From Mesostigma viride (lineage: Eukaryota; Streptophyta; Mesostigmatophyceae; Mesostigmatales; Mesostigmataceae), in contig RPFO01000127.1 of assembly GCA_009746045.1 (NCBI GenBank), positions 1,700,511 through 1,764,510 of the forward strand: a DNA stretch of 64,000 bases, in the 5' to 3' direction. This document shows positions 11,205 to 20,532 of this stretch, in pieces (the first letter of the stretch is position 1; every line of letters starts with the position of its first letter). The notes below the pieces were generated by a model. That model made no database searches. It saw nothing but the letters and a program-made list of their open reading frames with translations, and was not told the DNA's origin. The translations under genes were made by a program, and so were the position numbers.

Positions 11205-11745
11205 CTGACCTTGACACTAATCGCACAAACAGCCACAATTTTGCAAGCAAGAAGACATGGCTACCTCGGCATTTCATGAAATGTACTTCGTGAAATGCAT
11301 TTCGTGAAATGTACTAAGGAACGTGATTGGCCGGCGTTCGCTCGCCAAATCTCGCAAAATGTACTAAGGCACGTGATTGGTCCCGCAAAATGTACTAAGG
11401 AACGTGATTGGCCGGCGAAGATTCTGTAGGGAATTTTAATTGCAGCAAACAGAATCTTCGCCGGCCAATCACGTTCCTTAGTACATTTTGCGGGACCAAT
11501 CACGTGCCTTAGTACATTTTGCGAGATTTGGCGAGCGAACGCCGGCCAATCACGTTCCTTAGTACATTTCACGAAATGCATTTCACGAAGTACATTTCAT
11601 GAAATGCCGAGGTAGCCATGTCTTCTTGCTTGCAAAATTGTGGCTGTTTGTGCGATTAGTGTCAAGGTCAGGTGCACATTGAGCTATCCGGACTAGTGGC
11701 CGACATGGCGGTCGAAACGGAAGGTGTGCTATGGCTTTGCTGGGA
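11131..11745. repeat. perfect 296-bp inverted repeat with 23-bp spacer
   Basis: Arm 11131-11426 is the reverse complement of 11450-11745. All stretches I compared matched, and similarity stops abruptly at TCCCAGC / GCTGGGA. Each arm contains an internal set of short repeats (GTACTAAGGAACGTGATTGG and variants, CATTTCATGAAATG palindromes). The RNA or single strand would form an almost unbroken hairpin. One arm carries the start of the ORF at 10698-11204, so the arms are a copy-and-invert event rather than a simple element with its own ends. Confidence 0.95.
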
Positions 11746-12937
11746 TGATTATCATCGTAGTACATCATATGTATTACAGTACATTTCACGAAGTACATTT
11801 CATGGAGGCAGAGGGAAAGTTCCTGTTCATGGTGAGTCGGGGTTAGCAATCACGGCAATGTCGATACATGTACTTGCAGTATATACAAATGCCATAATGT
11901 CCTTAGATGCAGCATGAATGTCTATTGTTCGGATTTCTTTTATCACGATGCTTAGGATGCCTTCCGACAGAAATCTGCTGCGCTACAGGTCGGGAATACC
12001 TGAACTTGATATGCGTGGCCAGTGGCCATGGCAGCCGGGGTCGGTAAGAATTAACTTCGATAGCCATGAATAATGCGGAAAGTGAACGTTGTCCACCCGC
12101 TGCACAGGGAAAATGGCTGCACAGGAACGGCCTGACGTGATACTGTCGCAAAGCAGTTCTCATAAGCCGACAATTACACATTCGACTTATGATCGATAAT
12201 CGGCGCAGGCCTTCGACATTCAAGCGCGCATCGAAACGTCGTGAGGATTTCGGACATTTAGATGAAGTTGGATTGTTTTCGGCCCTCGTATTTGCCATGA
12301 TCTTGGCCATCCAATCTTTTTGCTTCGTGCACAGTTTGCGTTTGCAGTTAAGCGTAGGTACATGACAAGCTTGCGTTTGCGTTTGCGTTTGCGTTTGCCT
12401 TTGCCTTTGCCTTTGCGTATACATTTGCATGTGCGCTTGCGTTGCCGTTTGCTTATGCGTCCCAATGTATGTCTGGCTTTGGGCAATTCTATTTCCTTGT
12501 CGTTGGGATATGAGTGGGTGCTGGCGGTGGTGTTACTGTCGGCAGGTAGAGTGGCAGTGGCTTCAACTTCTGTTGCTTTTTCATTGCATTTGCATTTTCA
12601 TTGGGTCTCTGTAGTTAACAACTGCTTTAAATATCTTTGTTAATAGCCGGCTTCAGCTGTAATTTCGATTGCATGTTGCTTTTGAATTGCATTCGCACTG
12701 GGCACATGCAGTGGGCATTAGGCATTGGTAGTGCAATTACACATGCAGTCACACTTGCAATTGCAATGAAGTTGAAATTGAAGCTGCAGCTAAAATTTGC
12801 TACGTGCCTACTGGTACAGTCGCATGTGCAGTCAACTTTGTGCTTGTTTATTATTATTATTTCTTCTTCTTATAATTTCTTATTATTATTATAATTTCTT
12901 CTTGCTTTTCGTAATGTGTGGTGGTTAGAATGGTGAT

Positions 12938-13080
12938 GGCAGGGGCAGGAGCAGGGGCAGGGGCAGGGGCAGGGGCAGGGGCAGGGGCAGGGGCAGGGGC
13001 AGGGGCAGGGGCAGGGGCAGGGGCAGGGGCAGGGGCAGGGGCAGGGGCAGGGGTAGGGGCAGGGGCAGGGGCAGGGGCAA
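12938..13080. repeat. (GGGGCA)n hexamer array
   Basis: About 23 copies of GGGGCA with very few changes. It precedes the larger GGGCGT arrays and follows a region of GTTTGC-rich simple sequence (12370-12430). Strong G-quadruplex potential on the + strand. Confidence 0.97.
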
Positions 13081-13346
13081 TCATGAGTTGCTTTCGGCCT
13101 GGCATGTGCACCAGAACTGGCATATGTGCTCGCAATGCAGCTTGCTACTCTTGTTCCTTTTGTTTGCCTTTTCTTTTGTTTGGGAACTGTTCGTGCAGGG
13201 GGGTGGGATGAGGCCGCGAGTCTCTGGGCAGGGGCATTGACGTGGGTAGGTGTGTGTCTGGGCTAAGTCTGCAATTGTCGCTGCTGTGCTGTACTTCTGG
13301 CTGTGGCTTACGGTGCATTTGTGGCTTGGAGTAGGGGTGAGGCTAG

Positions 13347-14143
13347 GGTGGGCGCAGGCGCGGGCGTGGGCGTGGGCGTGGGCGTGAGCGTGGGCATGGG
13401 CGCGGGCGTGGGCGTGGGCGTGGGCGTGGGCGTGGGCGTGGGCGTGGGCGTGGGCGTGGGTGGGCGTGGGCGTGGGCGTGGGCGTGGGCGTTGGCATGGG
13501 CGTGGGCGTGGGCGTGGGCGTGGGCGTGGGCGTGGCGTGGGCGTGGGCGTGGGAGTGGGCGTGGGCGTGGGCGTGGGCGTGGGCGTGGGCGTGGGCGTGG
13601 GCGTGGGCGTGGGTGTGGGTGTGGGCGTGGGCGTGGGCGTGGGTGTGGGCGTGGGCGTGGGCGTGGGCGTGGGCGTGGGCGTGGGTGTGGGCGTGGGCGT
13701 GGGTGTGGGTGTGGGCGTGGGCGTGGGCGTGGGCGTGGGCGTGGGCGTGGGCGTGGGCGTGGGCGTGGGCGTGGGCGTGGGCGTGGGCGTGGGCGTGGGC
13801 GTGGGCGTGGGCGTGGGCGTGGGCGTGGGCGTGGGCGTGGGCGTGGGCGTGGGCGTGGGCGTGGGCGTGGGCGTGGGCGTGGGCGGGCGTGGGCGTGGCG
13901 TGGGCGTGGGCGTGGGCGTGGGGGCGTGGGCGGGCGTGGGCGTGGGCGTGGGCGTGGCGTGGCGTGGGCGTGGGCGTGGGCGTGGGCGTGGGTGGGCGTG
14001 GGCGTGGGCGTGGGCGTGGGCGTGGGCGTGGGCGTGGGCGTGGGCGTGGGCGTGGGCGTGGGCGTGGGCGTGGGCGTGGGCGTGGGCGTGGGCGTGGGCG
14101 TGGGCGTGGGCGTGGGCGTGGGCGTGGGCGTGGGCGTTGGCGT
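13347..14143. repeat. (GGGCGT)n hexamer array, about 800 bp
   Basis: Nearly uninterrupted GTGGGC units with occasional GTGGGT variants and small deletions at 13885-13985. Long open frames across it (Gly-Val, Gly-Arg and Ala-Trp repeats) are artefacts of a period divisible by three. Confidence 0.97.
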
Positions 14144-14249
14144 GGGTAGGTGTGTGTCTCAGCTACGTCTGCTATTGTTGCAGCTGCGCTCTACTTCTGG
14201 CTGTGGCTTTGGGTATAATTGTGGCTTGGAGTAGGGGTGAGGCTAGGGT

Positions 14250-14660
14250 GGGCGTGGCGGGCGTGGGGGTGGGCGTGGGCGTGGGCGTGGGCGTGGGCGT
14301 GGGCGTGGGCGTGGGCGTGGGCGTGGGCGTGGGCGTGGGCGTGGGCGTGGGCGTGGGCGTGGGCGTGGGGCGGGCGTGGGCGTGGGCGGGGGGTGGGCGG
14401 GGGCGGGGGCGGGGCGGGGCGTGGGCGTGGGCGTGGGCGTGGGCGTGGGCGTGGGCGTGGGCGTGGGCGTGGGCGTGGGCGTGGGTGAGAATGGGCGGGT
14501 GCGGGGGCAGGGGCATGGGCATGGGCGGGGGCGGGGGCGGGGGCGGGGGCGGGGGCGGGGGCGGGGGCGGGGGCGGGGGCGGGGCGGGGGCGGGGGCGGG
14601 GGCGGGGCGGGGGCGGGGGCGGGGGCGGGGGCGGGGGCGGGGCGGGGGCGGGGGCATGGG
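14250..14660. repeat. (GGGCGT)n then (GGGGGC)n arrays
   Basis: A second GTGGGC array (about 14262-14485, with a GGGGC patch at 14370-14420) followed by GGGGGC repeats (14520-14655). The flank 14141-14254 repeats the flank 13241-13353 with an offset of 900 bp, so the two arrays are units of a higher-order duplication. Confidence 0.95.
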
Positions 14661-14849
14661 CGTGTGCATGGGCGTTGGGGGGTCAGGGGGGCTGGGGTTG
14701 GGTTTGGGTGGGTGGGTCATTGGTGCAATGTTTGGAGTTGGGGCTTGTGTGTGTGTGGGGGGGGGGGGCATGGGGATTGCCATGCGCGTGCACGTGGGCG
14801 TCCGCGTGATCCTCTGTTCGTGTACATGTTCGTGCATGTGCCATGACGG

Positions 14850-15540
14850 CACAATGCATGTCAGATTTGTGACTTTATCGTGTGTTCCCTAGTTGCAAGT
14901 ACTACTGCTAAAATTCATTGCAGCATTCCAATCCTTGCATAATGCTTGATTGCTTGCATCAGTTCATTCTATACTTCGATCATGACCTGAAGTGCTTAAG
15001 TATTACCAGACTCTCGCGCAGTGTCAGAATGTCCAATTTTTAGCACACATGCATGTTTGCACACCAAAGCCCTCATTCCCATGTTGATAAGGCTAAGTAA
15101 AACATTTTTTTTTTGTGCGGTGATCCACGAAATGCAGCTGTGAATGGCTCTAGGAGGTCACCAATGGTGGCCAGACCTGTTATTGAGCATTGGGAGACGT
15201 TACAGGGGCATCAATCACAGTTACATTTAGTTCAGATGTAGTTCAATTTCGTACATTATAGTATAAATGTAGTAGAAAATAGTACAACCTAGTATATTGT
15301 AGCACATACTAGTTCAACTACCTCCAGATGAGATCCAGGGGCTATGGGGACACTTTTTATGCAAAACTGAACTTGAAACAAGCAAAAAACAAGAAACTTG
15401 GAAAAACTCAAAATGTACTTGTGCTGGAGTACATTCTTAACGGCTGGCAGGGTTTTGTATGCCAACAATGACTTATATTGTTTGTTCAATGCATGCACGG
15501 TTAAAATGAATGTACTTGCCGTGTGATGATGACACCACAA
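14850..15540. other. no recognisable gene
   Basis: AT-rich unique sequence between the hexamer arrays and the exon at 15545. It contains several AGTACA/TAGTAC words at 15250-15310 but nothing I can name. It would be intron if the exons on either side belong together. Confidence 0.5.
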
Positions 15541-15544
15541 GCAG

Positions 15545-15943
15545 GAGCTGCGGGACAAGCGGCCTGAGCTGTGGGAAGATTGGGAAGACATCGCCTCCAA
15601 GTGCTGGGACAAGAAGAAGGTGCGCGAGGCCCTTCAGGCCACGACCGTGATGCGGTCTGGGCCAAGGCGCGAGTGGGACGACGTGGAGGAACGTTTCAAG
15701 GAGGTGGCGAGGACGCGTGCTTCCTTCCGGCAGGTGCCAGCGCGTGTCTTGTTCGACAACATAAACAACCCGTGGCCCTACTCTGACGCAAGCACAAACT
15801 CGCACAACCGCACAAGCATCGGCGCCTCGAGCGCACCAAGCGAGCGCACATCAGAACCTGCCGAGGAGACCCCATCCATCGGCGCCGCGAGCGGGGATGT
15901 CACGCACTCGGCACCGGGCCAGCCCCAGTCAGCACCTTTGTAG
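15545..15943 (+). CDS. probable last exon of the gene starting at 6072
   Basis: Open frame beginning right after a CACAAGCAG acceptor, phase 0, and ending at a stop at 15943 (132 codons plus stop). It reads ELRDKRPELWEDWEDIASK, then WDKKKVREALQATTVM, REWDDVEERFKEVARTRASF, PARVLFDNINNPWPYSD and a Ser/Thr/Ala-rich tail. The charged, helical first half looks like true protein. Its phase matches the donor at 6923, which would make an intron of about 8.6 kb holding the satellite, opposite-strand ORFs and hexamer arrays. No family recognised. It could equally belong to another gene. Confidence 0.45.
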   Translation, partial: ELRDKRPELWEDWEDIASKCWDKKKVREALQATTVMRSGPRREWDDVEERFKEVARTRASFRQVPARVLFDNINNPWPYSDASTNSHNRTSIGASSAPSERTSEPAEETPSIGAASGDVTHSAPGQPQSAPL

Positions 15944-16319
15944 AAGACCCCACCCATCGGTGCCTCGAGCGAGTTTGTCACGCAATCCAATGGATGATAA
16001 CAAAGCCAATAAATATTTAAGGATGTCATCAGCCGACTTGGTTATCTGATCATATATTGTGCTACCATGGTCCGGATTATCCCGATTTCTGGCCTGCGAT
16101 GGTTGTCTCCTTGATGTCTTGTGTTAGAGTTTCAATGTATTATAAATGCGACAAGGACATCGGCTGAAATGTGAGAATGAAGACATATTGGTTAACTAAA
16201 CTTTGTTTTATGCTGAAATATGAAATAATAAACTCTTTTAGGCTCATTTCATGAAACTGAACATTGCACAAATTAAAACCAAATAAATAGAAGACATCTT
16301 AAGTTACAACTCGTAAATT

Positions 16320-16600
16320 ACCAACTCGTACATTACTACCTCGTACGTTAACACCTCGTATGTTACTACCTCGTAGATTACTACCTCGTAAATTACTACC
16401 TCGTAAATTACTACCTCGTAAATTACTACCTCGTAAATTACTACCTCGTAAATTACTACCTCGTAAATTACTACCTCGTAAATTACTACCTCGTAAATTA
16501 CTACCTCGTAAATTACTACCTCGTAAATTACTACCTCGTAAATTACTACCTCGTAAATTACTACCTCGTAAATTACTACCTCGTAAATTACGACGTCGGA
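16320..16600. repeat. 15-bp tandem repeat (TACCTCGTAAATTAC)
   Basis: About 17-19 copies with period 15; the central copies (16380-16590) are identical. One frame on each strand stays open because 15 is divisible by three. It directly abuts the 5'-truncated LINE fragment that follows. Confidence 0.97.
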
Positions 16601-16724
16601 TCTTACCTCGGATCTAACTCGTAGCTTACGAGAAAGATCCGAACTCTTATACAAACGGTATACGTAGTCTGTGCCGTAAATTACCACCTCGTAATTTACG
16701 CCTCGGATCATTTTTACTACCCTC

Positions 16725-18168
16725 GGACGAAAAGTATAGTGTCATCGATGCTCTGCGGGCCGCCCTCGAGGCACGCACTGAGGTACTGCCCTTGATTGCG
16801 CGCCTTCATGATTCGCAGACCAAGGGTCTGCTTCTGTGGTTTTGCGCTCACCCTCGCGTCGTTCACTGGCTCCGGGGCGCTCTTCCGGCTCAGGTCCGGC
16901 TGGCCGCCGAGGGCCACGACGAACGCATCCAGTCGGCCTTGGCGCAGCTGGTCCCGGGCCCCGACCTCCCGCCACATGCTATTCGCATTGCCTCCCTGCC
17001 TGCACGGATGGGTGGCTGCGGTCTGACTCGTGCCGCCCGGCTGGCCCCAGCAGCATTTTTGGGCTCCGTCGCTCAGTCGTGGGCGGAAAGCTGCCGGCTC
17101 CTGCCCCTTTTGGCAACGGCAGCGCCTGACCTCCTGGACCCCAGCAGCCCTTTGCCCTTCGTCACCGCCATCCAGGAGGCCTATGCTGAGATCCAGCAGG
17201 CCTGTTCTCCCGTCCGTGCCGCTCAGGCGGTACAGCGCCACCTCCCTCGCGGCACTCCCTCGGTCGCCTCCGTTCAATCTCCCGCCGCATTCCCTGCTCG
17301 CGTCATCGATAAACACCAGAAAACCTACGCGGGTATTCTGCACACGGCTGATTGGATTGCTCTTTTCGCGGACCTCAACGCCCAGGGACGTGCGTGGCTG
17401 TTCTCGCTTTCCTTGCGGAGTGTGGGCTCGGCGTACCTTCGTGCTCTTCCCATGGCCCCCCCATTCGCCTTGGCTCCCAGCCACTACTCGGTGGCGCTCC
17501 GGCACCAGCTATTTGCCCCGCAGCCTCTTGTTCCGGCCGGGCGGCCTTGTGGTAGCTGTGGGCAGCCGCTGGATCCCACGGGGACTCACTACCTTGCCTG
17601 CATGGGGGGCCAACAGAATCAGAATTGGTATTTGTATTTGCACACTGTCCTCCTGACGGTGGTGCTCGCCATGATTCGGTCGGTTTTCCCCCACGCGAAC
17701 ATCCGGTCCGAGGATGCGGATGGCGCTGCCTTCTATTCCCCCAACCACCGGCCTGACATCGTGGTGCTGGACTTTGAGGGGGGTGGCCGGCATCTGCTTA
17801 TTGACGTTTCGGTGGCGCGGCCCTTGGCTCTTAGCCACGTGGCTGGGGCCTCCCTCACGGCAGGTTACACGGCGGACCGGGCGGAGCGGGCCAAGCTCCT
17901 GGCCTACGGCGACGTCGGGCACCATCGTGTGGTGCCCTTTGTCCTGGAGGAGTTTGGTGCCATGGGGCCCCTGACCTCCGCCTTCTTCAAGGAGTGTTGC
18001 CGGCTCCGGGAGGACCGGCTGGACCTGGAGGGCCAGCGGGCCCCATGGTCGGCGCGGACCTGGACGTCATATTGGCGTCAGCGCTTGTCGGTGGCGCTGA
18101 CTCGGGCCATGGCTGACATCATGCTCCGCCGTACGCGGGCTGATTTTGCGGTGCAGCAGGGCTATTAG
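16725..18168 (+). pseudogene. 5'-truncated LINE ORF2 with CCHC knuckle and endonuclease-like tail
   Basis: The C-terminal ~480 aa of a non-LTR retrotransposon polyprotein, uninterrupted to the stop at 18168; the reverse transcriptase part is missing. Seen in order: a thumb/connection-like part containing LPARMGGCGLTRAARLAPAA; a zinc knuckle CGSCGQ...THYLAC; then RPDIVVLDFEGGGRHLLIDV, which fits a PD-(D/E)XK restriction-like endonuclease core (Asp, then Asp before Val) as in the R2/CRE side of the LINE tree; then TADRAERAKLLAYGDVG and a basic end. That pairing of CCHC and endonuclease is typical of those clades (family knowledge; assignment inferred). It is followed by an AT-rich end near 18300. 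It lies opposite and tail-to-tail with the ORF1 copy at 18312. Confidence 0.75.
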
Positions 18169-18311
18169 GTTCCTCCCGTTAGGCGTTTCCATTGGTCTTA
18201 TCGTAGTATAGAGCTTTGACATGGCTCTGTATATAGGTTTATAGCTGGGCGTTTGCTTTGGTTTGAGTGATTTCACTCTGCTGTAAGTAATTATATTTTT
18301 AATATATATTC

Positions 18312-19661
18312 CTAGTCTGAGGTGGCAGGAGGGGGCTGCCAGGGCTTGTGGTCAACGTGGATGACCGCCCCCCTCCAGTATACCGGCTTCCCCCTTGCGC
18401 TCTGCCGGAGCTGAAGGTAGGTCGGCCATAGCTCGCGTCGCCGTTGTTGCTGGGCCAGGGTCAAGTCGTCGTCCAGCGTGAAGCGAGTCTCCGAGAGCTT
18501 CTTGCGGCATTTAAGGAACGCCAGCTTGTCCGCCATGTACTTAAAGGTGAGGAGCACGGGTGCCGGGCCAGCCTTCCCCCGCGCGCGGGGGAGGCGGACA
18601 GCCGACATGTCCAGCTCACCAGTGAGTAACATGGGGGCAAGAATGTCGCGCTTAAATGCCTCAAGAAGGCTCGTGGAGGTCTCACCTGCCGGCTGGTCGA
18701 AGTGCTTGACGATGACATTGTGGCTGCGCCGGGCGATGTCGGCTTCCTCGCGAAGGTCGAGGGCTTGTTGCTTGAGTTGTGCCGAGATGGTGGAGGTGGT
18801 GGAGGTGGTGTGCTGCTTAAGCAAGTCCGCCCAGGTGGAGGGAGCATCGCCGGCCGAGCCAGCAGACGCCGGCTGGGCGGCGATGTCCTTTACCGCCTGG
18901 GCGGTGAGGCCGGCGGTGTCATGCAAGCTCTCAAGGGCGTTGGCGGTGGCTTGAAGGCGGTGGTCGAGGTCGAGGAGCTGGGCTTTGATGTCGGCAGTGG
19001 AGGCGGAAATGGCAGTGGAGGTGGAGGCGGCGGCGGTGGAAATGTGAGGAAGTTCAGCAGTCAGCGTGCCGCCGATTGCTGCTATGTCGGCAGCAAGGGG
19101 GGTCACGTGCTGCTGAAAGGCTTCCGTGAGGATGGAGCGGAGGGTGGGGGCGGAAAGGGGTGAAGCCCAAATCTCGGCGTCAGAGCGCTGGAGAAGGGAG
19201 TTGAGGATGGCGTGCTGGAGACGGGGGCGGTAGCCGCCGACCAGATGGTAGACGTTGCCCACGCGGCTGCCGTTCGGGGCGAGGAGGCGGTTGGTGGAGA
19301 AGAGATGGAGGCACAGGTCGTTAAGCGAAGCGTAATCCCCGAAGAAGATGCAGCGCATAGCATCGGTCGGAGAAATGGTGGCCCAGTCGTAATCTGCGAC
19401 CTTGAAAGGCCGGGGACGAAAGCTTTGTTCTGGGTATGAAGACCCTTCTGTGGCGTCGGCTGGGCGGGTGCGCTTGGGGTCAGGCGATGCAGATGGCGAG
19501 GCGTTAAGCCCGGGGGGTTGCGGGACGACCACCAGTGCACGACTAGTGTCATCGCCGCCTGCCGGACCTGATGGCGAAGCTGCAGCCGGGGCTGCAGACG
19601 TATTGTCATTGCCGAGCGCGGCCGCCAGGCTGCGTTGCGTCGGGGCGCGTTTGTTCGCCAT
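18312..19661 (-). CDS. LINE ORF1 protein, intact copy
   Basis: 449-aa uninterrupted ORF starting MANKRAPTQRSLAAALG. It has a Pro/Ala/Ser-rich head and a central part rich in Ser/Thr/Ala heptads (likely coiled coil, about residues 190-290). The C-terminal domain contains RLPRARGKAGPAPVLLTFK, FLKCRKKLSETRFTLDDDLT and LAQQQRRRELWPTYLQLRQ. That C-terminal block resembles the RNA-binding/chaperone domain of L1-type ORF1 proteins. It would bind LINE RNA. The 5' UTR continues to about 19800 and is shared with the copies at 22226-22365 and 33555-33701. Downstream of the stop only a short AATATATA-type tail is shared with the copy at 20885, then the element is broken, so ORF2 is missing here. Confidence 0.85.
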   Translation of the reverse strand: MANKRAPTQRSLAAALGNDNTSAAPAAASPSGPAGGDDTSRALVVVPQPPGLNASPSASPDPKRTRPADATEGSSYPEQSFRPRPFKVADYDWATISPTDAMRCIFFGDYASLNDLCLHLFSTNRLLAPNGSRVGNVYHLVGGYRPRLQHAILNSLLQRSDAEIWASPLSAPTLRSILTEAFQQHVTPLAADIAAIGGTLTAELPHISTAAASTSTAISASTADIKAQLLDLDHRLQATANALESLHDTAGLTAQAVKDIAAQPASAGSAGDAPSTWADLLKQHTTSTTSTISAQLKQQALDLREEADIARRSHNVIVKHFDQPAGETSTSLLEAFKRDILAPMLLTGELDMSAVRLPRARGKAGPAPVLLTFKYMADKLAFLKCRKKLSETRFTLDDDLTLAQQQRRRELWPTYLQLRQSARGKPVYWRGAVIHVDHKPWQPPPATSD

Positions 19662-19800
19662 ATATTGCGTTTTAGATTCAGAAAATTATATCAGCATGTG
19701 CGTCTTAGAAAGACGAAGCGATAGTGATATTCACGGCTAAATTCGGTGCTCAAACGTGAAAGTTATGAGCTCCGACAGCCATGGCTACCTCGTGGCCGGA
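19662..19800 (-). mobile_element. LINE 5' UTR of the 18312-19661 copy
   Basis: Sequence upstream of ORF1 that contains CACGTTTGAGCACCGAATTT and GAGGTAGCCATGGCTG-type words (minus strand). The same words precede ORF1 at 33555-33701 and, with divergence, at 22226-22365. This marks the shared 5' end of the family. Confidence 0.75.
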
Positions 19801-19910
19801 GCTAGCCAATATAAGTGTGTACAATTACAACGGATACCTTAGACCTAAGGTATTAAACATGCCATGACCTATACACAGCTATACACAGCAGTCGCTGGCC
19901 GACAGGTATA

Positions 19911-20262
19911 GTGGTCCCGCCAGCCCGGCCGTTTGAACACCGCATTCATCATGACAGTCTCCCTTGGCTATGTCTTAATTGCTTGGACTGCTATGCAGAG
20001 GTGGAAGACGATTGTCCAGGCCCACACACCAGCCCCTGTGGGCAAGCAACCCCCGGCCCCTCCCCCCCCCAAGAGGAAGGGGCGCTTTGCTGTGTAAAGT
20101 AGTTAGGATTTTCCATATTAGATTATGTAGCTAATTAGAGTTAGACTAGTTCGGTTTAGCGGCTTCGCCCACCTCCATCCGTCCAGCTGCAAGGAATATG
20201 TGCTATAAAAAATCTCCCAACGGAATCATGTTATAATTTAATTTAATTTAATTTTTAAAATG
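19911..20262 (+). pseudogene. LINE ORF2 C-terminal remnant with 3' end
   Basis: Decayed end of ORF2: FEHRIH, then after frame disruption a W-T-A-M-Q / KTIVQAHTPAPVGKQ stretch and a Pro/Lys/Arg end near 20096. A 3' UTR of about 115 bp follows (TTAGGATTTTCCATATTAG...), then the family stem-loop near 20214-20225 and an ATTTA-repeat tail ending about 20262. Compare the better preserved ORF2 ends at 20600-20760 and 45542-45976 (both minus). Confidence 0.75.
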
Positions 20263-20389
20263 TCAGTTCCATTCAGCGGGATTCGCGGAGTTAAGGGTCC
20301 AGGGGTTTTCACTTGTTCAATTCCTAGCTCACCATTGGCATGTACGGTTGGGGGTAGTACCCTTGACTTGTGGTGGGATAAATGTCCAA

Positions 20390-20532
20390 GCTAAGTAGAG
20401 TAGCTAGGGTTTTCTAGATTAGCTTAGCTTAGAGTTAGATTAGCTAGGTTTCGCGGCTTCGCCCACCTCCACCCATCCAGCAAGGAATATGTGCTATATG
20501 GTCTCCCGACGGAGTCATGTTATAATTTATTT
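20390..20532 (+). mobile_element. LINE 3' end with stem-loop
   Basis: Only the last ~140 bp of an ORF2-type LINE: AGTTAGATTAGCTAGG... GTGCTATATGG, then CTCC-CGAC-GGAG (20503-20514) and GTTATAATTTATTTCC. The tail runs directly into the 3' UTR of the minus-strand copy at 20533, so one LINE end was inserted into another. Confidence 0.75.

Noticed and set aside
13303-14892. 529-codon Gly-Val/Ala-Trp repeat frame and its shadows
   Set aside because: Hexamer array whose period is divisible by three; open in several frames on both strands.
16304-16711. Possible CRISPR-like regular array
   Set aside because: Units are contiguous 15-mers with no spacers, in a eukaryotic genome; a plain tandem repeat.
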